Below are positions 52,613 through 61,802 of a stretch of DNA of 64,000 nt, piece by piece. Source of the stretch: Verrucomicrobiota bacterium. GTDB taxonomy: Bacteria > Verrucomicrobiota > Verrucomicrobiia > Limisphaerales > JADLHS01. Both the position numbers and the translations under genes were made by a program. Within the stretch, counting starts at the first letter, position 1. Each line of letters opens with the position of its first letter. The notes under the pieces were generated by a model. That model was not told the DNA's origin. It saw only the letters and a list, made by a program, of their open reading frames with translations, and did not search any database. The stretch is taken from contig JAKQDQ010000042.1 of assembly GCA_029573725.1 (NCBI GenBank), positions 188,777 to 252,776 on the forward strand, written 5' to 3'.

Positions 52613-53689
52613 ATGCATCTGGCGCATTTACGGCTGCGGGATTTCCGCAATTACGGGCGGGTGGACGCGGATTTTTCTCCGGGCCTGCACGTGCTGCTGG
52701 GCGACAATGCACAGGGGAAAACCAACCTTCTCGAAGCGATTTATCTGATGGCGACCTTGCGTTCTTTTCGGGGCGTGGGGGGCGCGCAAATGGTTCGCCA
52801 CGGTCAGAACGGATATTTCCTCAGCGGCCGGGTGGTGGCGCAGGGAACGCGGGAAATCAAAATGTATTGGTCGCGTCACGAGCGCAAACTGACCCTGGAC
52901 GATCGGCCGGTGAGGAAGCTGACCGATTTTCTCGGTGCGTTGCGGACCGTGGTGTTTTGCACCGAGGACTTGCAACTGGTGAAGGGAACGGGGCGACCGC
53001 GCCGGCGCTACCTGGATTTGCTGCTGGTCCAGACCCGGCCCGGCTACCTGGCGCTGCTGCAACGCTATGCCCAGGTGGTGCGCTCCCGCAATGCCGCCCT
53101 CAAGCAATTCCCCCCCGATCCCACCCTGGTCGAGAGTTACACGGACGCGCTCGTGCAATGCGGCAACGCCCTCCGGCAGCAGCGCGAAGAGCTGATTCCG
53201 CAGCTGCTGCCGCTGGCGCAGCGGGCTTATCGCCAGATCGCCCCGGCCGCGGAGGAGTTCCACCTCGCCTATGCACCGAGCGTGAGGGGCGATTTCGCGG
53301 TGGAGTTGGCCCAGCTGCGGGAGCGGGAACGCCGTCTGCGGATGACCCTGCTGGGGCCGCATCGCGACGATTTGCAGCTGTTGTTGGACGGGCGGGCGGC
53401 GGCGCAATTTGCGAGTGAGGGGCAGAAGCGAAGCTTGGCCATTGCCCTGAAGATGGCCCAGGCGGATTTGCTGATGGCGCGGCACGGAACCGCGCCGGTG
53501 CTGCTCATTGACGACGTGATGGGGGAGCTGGATCTCCGGCGGCGCAGTGGTTTGCTGCCTCTGCTCGACAGGGTGCATGAACACCGTGGTCAGGCCTTTA
53601 TGACGTGTACCGAGGAAAGCTGGCCCCGGGAACTCGGGCGCCGCCTGCAGCGCTGGCAGGTCAAGGCGGGGCGGATTTCACCGTGGTAG
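52613..53689 (+). CDS. recF: DNA replication and repair protein RecF
   Basis: 358 residues from the ATG at 52613. It starts M-H-L-A-H-L-R-L-R-D-F-R-N-Y with Walker A G-D-N-A-Q-G-K-T-N at 30-38. The ABC-like signature A-S-E-G-Q-K-R-S-L-A is near 265 and Walker B V-L-L-I-D-D-V-M-G-E-L-D near 300. It is an SMC-like ATPase that loads RecA at gaps with RecO and RecR. It is not next to dnaN or gyrB here. Confidence 0.94.
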   Translation: MHLAHLRLRDFRNYGRVDADFSPGLHVLLGDNAQGKTNLLEAIYLMATLRSFRGVGGAQMVRHGQNGYFLSGRVVAQGTREIKMYWSRHERKLTLDDRPVRKLTDFLGALRTVVFCTEDLQLVKGTGRPRRRYLDLLLVQTRPGYLALLQRYAQVVRSRNAALKQFPPDPTLVESYTDALVQCGNALRQQREELIPQLLPLAQRAYRQIAPAAEEFHLAYAPSVRGDFAVELAQLRERERRLRMTLLGPHRDDLQLLLDGRAAAQFASEGQKRSLAIALKMAQADLLMARHGTAPVLLIDDVMGELDLRRRSGLLPLLDRVHEHRGQAFMTCTEESWPRELGRRLQRWQVKAGRISPW

Positions 53690-53782
53690 CCGGCGGGGCA
53701 ACACGCGCCGCCGGACGTCGCAATCCGGTGCCGGCAGGGCCGCGGGGCTTCCGGGGTTGCGGGATGGGTCCGGACCAGCCAC

Positions 53783-55129
53783 TCAAGTTTCGATGCCGTA
53801 AGCCTTGATCTTGTTGTAGAGCGTCTGTCGTCCGATGCCCAGGCGTTTGGCCGCTTCCAATTTGTTGCCGTTGGTTTCCTTGAGCATTTGGATGATGGCG
53901 TTGCGCTCGACGCCTTCCAGCAGGGTGAAGTTGGTGTCCTGCGCATCGGCGTTGTCGGGTTTGGCGCGCGTGATGGACAGGTCGGCGCCGTCCACGACCT
54001 CGCCTTCGCACAACAGCACGGCCCGCTGGATTTCGTTTTGCAACTGGCGCACGTTGCCCGGCCAGTCAAAGTTGGTCAGGCGGTCCACGGCGGACTGGGT
54101 GAAGCCCTTGATCACCCGGTTCGCCTGGCCGGCGAAGCGGCGCAGGAATGCGTTGGCCAGGGGCATGATGTCGTCGCGCCGTTCCCGCAGCGCCGGGAGA
54201 TAGACCGAAATGGCGCTGATGCGGTAGTACAAATCCTCGCGCAGTTTGCCGTCCTTGATGGCCTGTTCCGGCTCGCGATTCGTGGCGGCGATGAGGCGGC
54301 AGTTGGTTTGGTAATCGGTTTTTCCGCCGACCGGGCGGACTTTCTGATCCTGCAGCACGCGGAGCAGTTTGCTCTGCGTGTCAATGGGCATTTCCGAGAT
54401 TTCATCCAGGAACAGGGTGCCGCCCTCCGCCTGGCGGAACAGTCCTTCGCGATCGCTGTGGGCGCCGGTGTAGGCTCCCTTCACGGAGCCGAACAATTCG
54501 CTCTCGATCAATTCGCGGGGCAGGGCGGCGCAGTTGATTTTGATCATGCGCCCCTTGCTGCGCGAGCTCATGGTGTGGGTCAAATCGGCGATGACCTCCT
54601 TGCCGGTGCCGCTTTCGCCACAGATCAACACGGTGACGTCACTCGGGGCGATCCGTTCGACGGTTCGCACGACGTCCTTCATGGCGGCGCTGTTGAACAC
54701 CGGGGAGGAGTTGCCACTCATGATTTCCAGGGCGCTCCGCAGGGCGACGTTCTCCTGGATTTTTTGTTTGCTTTCATGCGCGTTGCGCACGTCGGCCAGC
54801 AGCTTCTCCGTTTCGAACGGTTTGGAAAGGAAGGTGAATGCGCCCAGGCGTCCGGCTTCCACGGCCATTTCCATGGTGGCCATGGCGGTCAACATGATGA
54901 CTTCGGTGTCGGGCCAGCGTTTTTTGATCAACGGCAGGAGGTCCAGGCCGCTGGCGTCACGCAATTTGACGTCCAAAACCACGACGTCGGGCTGGGGCAT
55001 GTCGGTGAAGGCCTTTTGCAGGGCCGCCCCGCTTTCGGCCTCCGCCACATTGTAATCACGCTGGAGCACGCTTGCGATGAGTTCGCGCACCTCTGGTTCA
55101 TCATCCACCAACAGAACTTTACCCTTCAT
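53783..55129 (-). CDS. sigma-54-dependent NtrC-family response regulator
   Basis: 448 residues. The receiver domain (1-120) has Asp9-Asp10, phospho-acceptor Asp53 and Lys103. The AAA+ domain has G-E-S-G-T-G-K-E (Walker A, about 165-172) and G-A-Y-T-G-A, the loop that contacts sigma-54, and L-F-L-D-E-I. A C-terminal Fis-type helix-turn-helix ([22 protein letters not shown]) is present. It activates sigma-54 promoters when phosphorylated. No kinase gene is adjacent. It starts 8 bp after the upstream amidotransferase gene, so they share a transcript. Confidence 0.93.
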   Translation of the reverse strand: MKGKVLLVDDEPEVRELIASVLQRDYNVAEAESGAALQKAFTDMPQPDVVVLDVKLRDASGLDLLPLIKKRWPDTEVIMLTAMATMEMAVEAGRLGAFTFLSKPFETEKLLADVRNAHESKQKIQENVALRSALEIMSGNSSPVFNSAAMKDVVRTVERIAPSDVTVLICGESGTGKEVIADLTHTMSSRSKGRMIKINCAALPRELIESELFGSVKGAYTGAHSDREGLFRQAEGGTLFLDEISEMPIDTQSKLLRVLQDQKVRPVGGKTDYQTNCRLIAATNREPEQAIKDGKLREDLYYRISAISVYLPALRERRDDIMPLANAFLRRFAGQANRVIKGFTQSAVDRLTNFDWPGNVRQLQNEIQRAVLLCEGEVVDGADLSITRAKPDNADAQDTNFTLLEGVERNAIIQMLKETNGNKLEAAKRLGIGRQTLYNKIKAYGIET

Positions 55130-55137
55130 AGCTTAAA

Positions 55138-55893
55138 TTAACATTTGGCCGCACAGGCCTTGACGAACGCGGCAAAAATCGCGTGATGTTCCGGATGCCG
55201 GTCTGCCAGCCGTTCCGGGTGAAACTGCACGCTTAGCAGGAATGGTAGCAACCGGGCGGCCGGATGCAATTGCATGCTTTCGATAATTCCATCGGGGCTG
55301 CGCCCGGCCACGACCAGCAGGTCGGCCGGCTGCCGTACCGCCTGATGGTGGGTGCTGTTCACCCCCAGGATTCGTCTGCGCGTTATCTTGGCGAGCAGGC
55401 CGCCCGCTGTCAAATGAACATCATGGACCTTTTCGCAGCGCTGATCCTGGCGTTGATGGTCCAGGGCGGACGGCAGTTGCGCGGGCAGATCCGCGTAGAG
55501 GGTGCCGCCCAAGGCGACGTTCAGGAGCTGGTGTCCCCGGCAGATGGCCAGGAGCGGTTTGCGTTGCCGAAACACCTCGTCCACCAGCATCAATTCCCGC
55601 AGATCACGCGCGCCGCCGTCGGGCGTGACCTGACATTTTTGGCGCCATCGGGCCGGAATGCGTTGATCGTAAAGCGCCGGCTGCACGTCGTCGCCTCCGG
55701 TCAGCAACAGGCCGTCGGCGCGCTGGACGCAGGCGGCGATTTCCTGCCGCGAGGTCAGGGACAGGACCGGCCAGGGCCACGCGCCCGCCTCGAGCAAGGC
55801 GCGTTCGTAACGTGCGGACAGACTGACGGCCGGGCCGTCGTCGCCCTGGGGGGCGACGCTCGGGGAGATCAGGATCAGGGGACGCAGGCCCAT
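55138..55893 (-). CDS. class I glutamine amidotransferase (peptidase C26, gamma-glutamyl-GABA hydrolase-like)
   Basis: About 251 residues from M-G-L-R-P-L-I-L; an ATG four codons upstream (55905) is an alternative. L-L-L-T-G-G-D-D-V-Q-P, the nucleophile in L-A-I-C-R-G-H-Q-L-L-N-V-A-L-G-G, and V-Q-F-H-P-E supply the C-H-E triad. This is the PuuD/peptidase C26 pattern. It likely hydrolyses gamma-glutamyl amides, as in polyamine breakdown. The NtrC-type regulator follows 8 bp downstream, hinting at a nitrogen-related role. Confidence 0.85.
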   Translation of the reverse strand: MGLRPLILISPSVAPQGDDGPAVSLSARYERALLEAGAWPWPVLSLTSRQEIAACVQRADGLLLTGGDDVQPALYDQRIPARWRQKCQVTPDGGARDLRELMLVDEVFRQRKPLLAICRGHQLLNVALGGTLYADLPAQLPSALDHQRQDQRCEKVHDVHLTAGGLLAKITRRRILGVNSTHHQAVRQPADLLVVAGRSPDGIIESMQLHPAARLLPFLLSVQFHPERLADRHPEHHAIFAAFVKACAAKC

Positions 55894-55954
55894 GCCGGGG
55901 AGCATAGCGGGGCGGATTGCGCACTGTCAGGAGAAAACAATCCGGCGGCGGAGG

Positions 55955-58900
55955 CTACGGAGCGAGCAGTTTTTCAAACTCCGGGTTGGTGCGCAGTGCG
56001 GCCAGTTGTTGATCGGCGCGCGCGATGGCGACCAGATCCGTGGCCTGAGGATCCTGCGCCCGGCGCTTCCGGCTCAAGGTCAGGGCATTGGAGATGGCGT
56101 TGAACGCCTCGGCGTTTTTCTGCAACCGGAGGCGCACGGTCCCCAAATCGTACCAGGCTTCCGGGTTGGTCGGGTCAATTTGGGCCAAACGCGCCAGTCC
56201 CAGTTCCACCTTCGGCAGATTTTGCAGTTGTTTGTACGCTTCAATCACCGGCGCCAAATTGGCCAGGGTCGCATGCGGGCTGGCGATGATGGCGTCCAAC
56301 AACGCGTAGCCGCGATCGAACTGCTGGGTCTGGATGTAATTGAACGCCAGATTGAGCATGACGGTGAGATTTGTGGGCTGGGCCTGCAGCTCGGCTTCCA
56401 ATTTTTGGATTGTGCCCGCGTCCGCGAGGCGGTGTTTGGCGTCCTCCAGGTTGCTGATCAAACCCGAGATCGAGCCGTTGTACGGATCAAGCTTCAGCGC
56501 CGTTCGGGCCAGGGCCAGGGCATCATCAATCCGCGGCGGCAGCGGCGCGGGGGGATTGACCAGCAGCTGCACGTAGCGGAACAGGGCTTCCGGGCTGTAC
56601 GGACAGAAGGCAAAGGCCTGCTTGAAGGTGAAGTCGGCCTCCTGATAGAGCCGGCGGATTTCCGCCTCGGATTTGGGGCGATACTCGGGCGGACAGGCAT
56701 AGCCCAGTCGCCAGGCGTAAATGCCGCCGATCGAGCTGCGCAGTTTGGAGAAGGCCTTTTGCCCATTATCATCGCGCGCGAATTTCTTCTGCTCGTCGTT
56801 CAAATCGCTCCAATTGTGGCGGAGATACACCTTCTCCACGAATTTGACGATGTCCCCGATCGGTGTGTCGGTCGTGATCCAGTTGCCAATGAGGCGCTCG
56901 GAATACTGCGACCAGAAGTCGTGGTCGCGCTGCAACACCTCCTCGGACAGCGCCGGCAGCGGCTGGCGGTTGATCTTCATGATGATGCCAAACGGCGTCA
57001 AATGCGGATACATCCAGTCCAGCGGAAAGCTTTCTTCGACAAAAAATTCGTTTTCCGGATTTTGATCGAACATCACCTTGGTCAGCAGGCCGTTGATGGC
57101 CATGACGGCGACCTGTCCGGAGACCTGTACCTTGCCGCCGATGATGCGGACGTCTTCGCCCGGTTTCAACTGGTTGGCCTGCAGGCGTTTTTGGGCGTCC
57201 GTGAGATACTCGTTGAAGCAGTCCTGGGAATCCACCGGCGAGGCGATGTACATTTCCTGGTCCGGATACACGCCGCCGGGACTGACGGCGATTTCCCCGG
57301 GGAACGCCGCTTCGAGGAGCTGGCGTTGCAGCCGGATGCGGGTGAAACTTTGCGGTGCCTCGTAGATGAAGGACTTCAGGCGCGGCGTCAAGGGAACGCC
57401 GGCCGCGGTCAACTGGCTTTCGACCTGGGCCGCGAGTTGCTGACGCTCGGCCTTGAGCGTGGCCAGTTTCTGAGTGCTTCCCGCCTTGGCGTTGAGAATC
57501 CTTTGCATCAGGAGCGGGTTGGCCCGGGCCTCGGGCGCTTGTTCCTGGCCGTGAATGCTTTCGTATTCGAATTGTGCCTGCCAGGTTTTGAGGACGTTGG
57601 TCGCCAGCGCAGCATCATCGTAAAGGCCTTTCTCCAATACGGCGTTCAAATCCGCGACCAACGCGGCCTTGAGCGCGCCGGGTTTGCCCCCGTCCAGCAA
57701 CGCCCGGGTTTCGGGCCGGAGCCTGTCTGCCAGCCCCCGGGTGAACGCATTGGGCGGCGCGCGCAGCTTGGCGGCGAATTGTTCCAGCTCCAGGAAATCC
57801 GCCGGTTGGAAGTAAGAACTGCCGACCCGACGCTGCTTCTCGATGGACTCTCCCAGCGCCGTCACGCCGACGTCCAGCAGGCGCGCCAGACGCGCCAGCG
57901 CGTTGGTGGTGACGTTTTCCCGCCGTTCTTTTTCCGAGCGGAACACATCCTGGAAGAACGGCGTGTCCAGTCCGCGCATTTTCTGGGAACTGCGATTATA
58001 CTGGGCGCGGATGTAATTCAAGTAGGTGCCATCGGCCAGGGCATTTTGCGTGATGATGTAAACGTCGCGCCGGTCGTATTGCGGGTCGCGCGGCTTGCAT
58101 TCCGGGGGGATGAAACTTTCGCAGAAAATGGTGTAGGTCGGGCAGAACCGGCCCGGATCCGTTCCTCCGTACAGAATGGCGTTGCGCGTCATTTCCGGAT
58201 ACAGCGGCTGGCCGGAAGCATCCTTGAACGGCGGCGTGAACATGTCGTGGCCGAACCAGTAGCCAAAGAGATGGCCGCGTTGCTCGTTGTCGGCCCAGTG
58301 CCCCATGAAAGATTGCAGCGGCAGCAGGGTGAAGAGTCCGAGCGTCAGCGCCAACGGGGCGCGCTGTTTCCAGAAAATCAAGCCCAGCAAAAAAGCCGTC
58401 GCCAGGCCGAACATCAGCAAACTGGCCAGCACCGGCATGGAAAATTGGCCCGGATCGAAGATCTTGAACAAGGTGGTGAAGAAAATCCCAACCCCCGCCA
58501 GCGAAAGGTGTTCGCCCATCAGAATGATCAGGGTCAGGGCAAAGGAGAAGGCCATGATCCCCAGCCCCAGGAAGCGGTACGTGGAACGGTCCGAAGCCTG
58601 TTTGCTGTGCCGGGCGCTAAAGAGGCAGACGGCGGTGAACAGCACGGCAATCAACTTGGCGATGGCCAGCAGAGTCGGAGCATCCGTGCCGATGTCGGCA
58701 TTGTTTCGCAGCAGAAATCCAAACGCCGCCAGGCCGCCCAGCTTGGTTTCCGGGGAGTTGGCCGGCGGCAGCGAGCCGCGGAAGAGTACGAAACAGATCA
58801 TCAAACAAATGAAGCCCAGCCCGGCCAGGGCCACGATGGGCTTGCGGCTGGCCTCGGGAGATTCCGCGGTGCGCATCAACTGCAGGATGGCCACGCCCAA

Positions 58901-60730
58901 GCACGTGCCCGTCAGCAACAGAAAGGTGATTTTCACCAGACCGTTCATGAACTGGTTGGCGCCGGCAATTTCGGGGTCCGTGAAGAGCGAATAGGTTTCC
59001 ACCGCGAGGGAGTACAAGGCCAGATCCACCGCCACAATTCCCAGCGCAATGCCGATGCGCCGGAAGTTCTGGTAATGCGTGGCCAGCAACGCCGCCAGGA
59101 GGGCGATGCCGAAGCCCACGCCGATGGACACCACCACGTGGGACGCGGTGAAAAAGACGCGCACCAGCTCGCGGGCGGCCCGATCCGGCGGCGGGGCCAG
59201 CAGGAACACCAGCAGCGGCCCGAGGCAGATGAAGATGCCCGTCAAACCGACCAGCCAGCTGCGTTCGCGCTGCTGCATCATGCGATAGAACAGGAACACG
59301 CTGATGGCGATCAGGACGCAGACCAGGTTGAACTCGTTGTCCAGCCCGTCGAAATACATCAGCAGCTGCTTCGCATAGGTGAAGATGAAACTGAAAAACC
59401 AGTCCAGTCCTTCGCCCACCCCGTCAGTGGGCCGGATTTTTTCATATTGCCCCCGGGTGAAGGCATGGATGAAGCCCTCCAAAGTCCGCGGGTAGCCCCA
59501 TTGCATCGGGGGATTGCTGGCGCCGGCCAGCGGCATGTAGAGATAGAAGGCCATGCCCAGGGTGAAGGCGAGACCCGCGCCGAGGGTGACCCACCAATGG
59601 CGGGAGCGGCGGGACTTGTTGACGAACAGGGCGTCATAAGCGGCGTACACACGGCACAACCCAATGCCGGCCAGTCCCAGCAGCGGCAGCCAACGGATGC
59701 TGTCCAGTTTGCGCGCCGCCTGGGCCGCCTCGTAATCATTGGTGGGATCCTTGATGCCGAGTTTGAGCAGCAGGAACAGAAGCGCCGTCACCGCCACCAC
59801 CCCGCCCGCCGTCCAGCCGGTGGATTCCTGCTTTTCCCGGATGGACAGCCAGATCCAGCCGGCAATCGAGGCGAACCCCACGAGGTTGAAGAACAGATAG
59901 ACCATCTTGTTGCCGGCCAGCAGGGAAGGGCCCATCCACAGCAGCACCAGGTAAACGCACACGTTCCAGAATAAAAATTCCCGGCCCAGCCTCGGGCGGA
60001 TGGCGATGATGAGCATTTCCAGCCCCATCGCAATCGGCAGCAGCGACTGGTGGTTGTTGACGCAAATGCCGTACATGAAGAACGCCAGCAACAGGTACCG
60101 GCTCTGGTGCGGCGCATACACCCAGCGCAACAGGAACAACAACACCGCCACCAGCGACAGCACACTGAAGGAGTAAACCTCCACGATGACCGACTGGCTC
60201 CACATGTAACCGTTGAAGCCGAGGAGCAGGCCGCCCACGAACCCGGATACCAGGCAAATGGCGTTTTCCCATTTTCCAGTCATCGCTTTGAGCTGGCCGA
60301 TGCCTTCCATCAACATGCTGCTGCCGCGGGAGATCAATAAACCGAGCAAACCGCAGGCCAGCGCGCCGGCGGTGGCTTCGCCCAGCGCCACGCGCCACGC
60401 AATGTTGCCAATGGGCAGCAGATTGGCCCAGAGGTAGGTGTACAACGTCCAGACCGGATAGCCCGGCGGGTGCGGAATCCCCGCATAAAAGGAGGCCACC
60501 GCCAGTTCGCCGGAATCTTCAAGGGTCAAATCCGGGGCGAGCGTGTAAAAATAGCCGAGCCAGACGCACAGCGTGGTGACCAGAAAGGCCAGCCAGTCAA
60601 TGCGTCGAAACAGGGGCGGTACTTTGCCGGCCGGGGTTTCTGCCGGGGCGGGGGCGGGCGTCGCGGGTGCGACCGGTTTGGACGGGTGATTCCTTCCCGG
60701 AACCGGCTTGCTTCGTTTATCCATGCTCAT
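55955..60730 (-). CDS. DUF2723/GT117 membrane glycosyltransferase with C-terminal TPRs
   Basis: 1591 residues. After a Pro/Ala-rich cytoplasmic start, helix 1 leads into the DUF2723 signature L-A-P-D-L-T-L-E-D-S-G-E-L (about 64-76) and P-H-P-P-G-Y-P. About a dozen or more helices spread over residues 45-800. A long soluble part follows, ending in TPR units (about 1400-1590). DUF2723 is glycosyltransferase family 117, whose eukaryotic member TMEM260 O-mannosylates extracellular domains, so a lipid-linked-sugar transferase acting on exported proteins is plausible. The start is set by the ATGA overlap with the upstream gene. Confidence 0.82.
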   Translation of the reverse strand: MSMDKRSKPVPGRNHPSKPVAPATPAPAPAETPAGKVPPLFRRIDWLAFLVTTLCVWLGYFYTLAPDLTLEDSGELAVASFYAGIPHPPGYPVWTLYTYLWANLLPIGNIAWRVALGEATAGALACGLLGLLISRGSSMLMEGIGQLKAMTGKWENAICLVSGFVGGLLLGFNGYMWSQSVIVEVYSFSVLSLVAVLLFLLRWVYAPHQSRYLLLAFFMYGICVNNHQSLLPIAMGLEMLIIAIRPRLGREFLFWNVCVYLVLLWMGPSLLAGNKMVYLFFNLVGFASIAGWIWLSIREKQESTGWTAGGVVAVTALLFLLLKLGIKDPTNDYEAAQAARKLDSIRWLPLLGLAGIGLCRVYAAYDALFVNKSRRSRHWWVTLGAGLAFTLGMAFYLYMPLAGASNPPMQWGYPRTLEGFIHAFTRGQYEKIRPTDGVGEGLDWFFSFIFTYAKQLLMYFDGLDNEFNLVCVLIAISVFLFYRMMQQRERSWLVGLTGIFICLGPLLVFLLAPPPDRAARELVRVFFTASHVVVSIGVGFGIALLAALLATHYQNFRRIGIALGIVAVDLALYSLAVETYSLFTDPEIAGANQFMNGLVKITFLLLTGTCLGVAILQLMRTAESPEASRKPIVALAGLGFICLMICFVLFRGSLPPANSPETKLGGLAAFGFLLRNNADIGTDAPTLLAIAKLIAVLFTAVCLFSARHSKQASDRSTYRFLGLGIMAFSFALTLIILMGEHLSLAGVGIFFTTLFKIFDPGQFSMPVLASLLMFGLATAFLLGLIFWKQRAPLALTLGLFTLLPLQSFMGHWADNEQRGHLFGYWFGHDMFTPPFKDASGQPLYPEMTRNAILYGGTDPGRFCPTYTIFCESFIPPECKPRDPQYDRRDVYIITQNALADGTYLNYIRAQYNRSSQKMRGLDTPFFQDVFRSEKERRENVTTNALARLARLLDVGVTALGESIEKQRRVGSSYFQPADFLELEQFAAKLRAPPNAFTRGLADRLRPETRALLDGGKPGALKAALVADLNAVLEKGLYDDAALATNVLKTWQAQFEYESIHGQEQAPEARANPLLMQRILNAKAGSTQKLATLKAERQQLAAQVESQLTAAGVPLTPRLKSFIYEAPQSFTRIRLQRQLLEAAFPGEIAVSPGGVYPDQEMYIASPVDSQDCFNEYLTDAQKRLQANQLKPGEDVRIIGGKVQVSGQVAVMAINGLLTKVMFDQNPENEFFVEESFPLDWMYPHLTPFGIIMKINRQPLPALSEEVLQRDHDFWSQYSERLIGNWITTDTPIGDIVKFVEKVYLRHNWSDLNDEQKKFARDDNGQKAFSKLRSSIGGIYAWRLGYACPPEYRPKSEAEIRRLYQEADFTFKQAFAFCPYSPEALFRYVQLLVNPPAPLPPRIDDALALARTALKLDPYNGSISGLISNLEDAKHRLADAGTIQKLEAELQAQPTNLTVMLNLAFNYIQTQQFDRGYALLDAIIASPHATLANLAPVIEAYKQLQNLPKVELGLARLAQIDPTNPEAWYDLGTVRLRLQKNAEAFNAISNALTLSRKRRAQDPQATDLVAIARADQQLAALRTNPEFEKLLAP

Positions 60731-61107
60731 TGTAAATCGGATGTCTTCACGGGGGTGAAGAAGCGAATACTAGACCGGGAATCCCCCCGGTTTGTCCATT
60801 CAAAACTGTCCCAGCGGTTTGCGACGGATTGGGGGTTTCCGGCCAGATAGGGGGCGAAACTTTGATTGCTCAAACAGGCGGCCACCAGCATTGCCTGGCG
60901 CGGTTGGTCCCCGGGGACCGCCGCTTCGAAGCGGCGCCAACCCGTGAGCACGATCAATCCGCCGGCCATCAGTGGCGCCAAGGCGGTCGCCAGCCGGGGC
61001 CAGACACGCGGCCCGCGCGGGGCGAACAGGCGGCGTTCAACTCTCGGCGTCGGCGCGCGCGGCGTCCAGCAGCGCAGTTGTGTTTCCAAAGGATGCAGGG
61101 GATTCAT
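60727..61107 (-). CDS. small single-pass membrane protein between sigma factor and GT117
   Basis: 126 residues from the ATG at 61105-61107, preceded by AAGGAG with 6 bp spacing. One membrane helix (about 37-55, L-A-T-A-L-A-P-L-M-A-G-G-L-I-V-L-T-G-W) divides a basic cytoplasmic N-terminus (R-V-E-R-R-L-F-A-P-R-G-P-R) from a periplasmic C-terminus of about 70 residues. It starts 71 bp inside the sigma gene and overlaps the GT117 start by ATGA. Placement suggests an anti-sigma-like partner, but it lacks a zinc-binding anti-sigma (H-x3-C-x2-C) motif, so this is only inference. Confidence 0.65.
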   Translation of the reverse strand: MNPLHPLETQLRCWTPRAPTPRVERRLFAPRGPRVWPRLATALAPLMAGGLIVLTGWRRFEAAVPGDQPRQAMLVAACLSNQSFAPYLAGNPQSVANRWDSFEWTNRGDSRSSIRFFTPVKTSDLQ

Positions 61108-61588
61108 CTCGGGCTCCTTGCAGTTGCCGGCGTATTTTTTCCAGACCATAACGGTAGCGTCCTGCGGCAGTGTGCGGGGAAATTTCCAGCAGTTCACCGA
61201 TCGCTTCAAACGTGTACCCGTGCCACAGTTTCAGCACGAGGACTTCGCGTTGCAAAACGGGCAGACGCGCCAGGCAGCGCATGGCCGCCCGTTCCGCAGG
61301 GGACTCGTCTGCGGCGCGGTCGAACCAGCGGCGTGATTCAAACTCACGGGCCAGGCGACGCCACAACGAGCGCCGATAATTCACCGCCCGGTTGCGAAAG
61401 CTGCGCAGGCAATACCCGGGGGGATTGTCCGGGGCGGCCGCCAGTTGCAGCAAGGCCACAAAAGTCTCCTGCATGACGTCTTCCGCTTCCGCATGCGACA
61501 ACCCCAAAGCGCGACCATGGAGAATCAGTTTGGCCGCGATTTCGTGATATAATTTTTCCACCCAGGCGGCTGTTGGCCCGTTGTTCAC
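61037..61588 (-). CDS. ECF-type RNA polymerase sigma factor
   Basis: 183 residues from a GTG at 61586-61588. Region 2 is at about 25-90 (A-E-D-V-M-Q-E-T-F-V-A-L-L, R-S-F-R-N-R-A-V-N). Region 4 is at about 105-160 with L-P-V-L-Q-R-E-V-L-V-L-K-L-W-H-G-Y-T-F-E-A-I-G-E-L-L-E-I-S. There is no region 1.1 or 3, as in ECF sigmas. Its 3' end overlaps the next gene by 71 bp. It is divergent from the large right-edge gene with a 214-bp gap. Confidence 0.88.
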   Translation of the reverse strand: MNNGPTAAWVEKLYHEIAAKLILHGRALGLSHAEAEDVMQETFVALLQLAAAPDNPPGYCLRSFRNRAVNYRRSLWRRLAREFESRRWFDRAADESPAERAAMRCLARLPVLQREVLVLKLWHGYTFEAIGELLEISPHTAAGRYRYGLEKIRRQLQGARDESPASFGNTTALLDAARADAES

Positions 61589-61802
61589 CTACCCGATAGA
61601 CACCAAAGCCGGCGTTTTTGTATAAAAATTTTGGAGCCCCGCCCGGATGACCCCATAGGGAGCGCAACCGTCTGGGGGGAATTGTCGTCATCAGCGCCCG
61701 TTGCAGGTCGGCCCTGGTGGCAATCGGGGTCGCTGGGGCACGGACTGGCGGTCAAAAAAAGTTGGCAATGAATGCCTCGAATGATAGTAGGTTGCAGCAA
61801 CC

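Noticed and set aside
55892-59974. 1360-codon open frame on the plus strand
   Set aside because: It is antisense to the GT117 gene. Its translation is rich in Arg, Gln, His and Gly with no domain, and the minus strand has clear helices and the DUF2723 signature.
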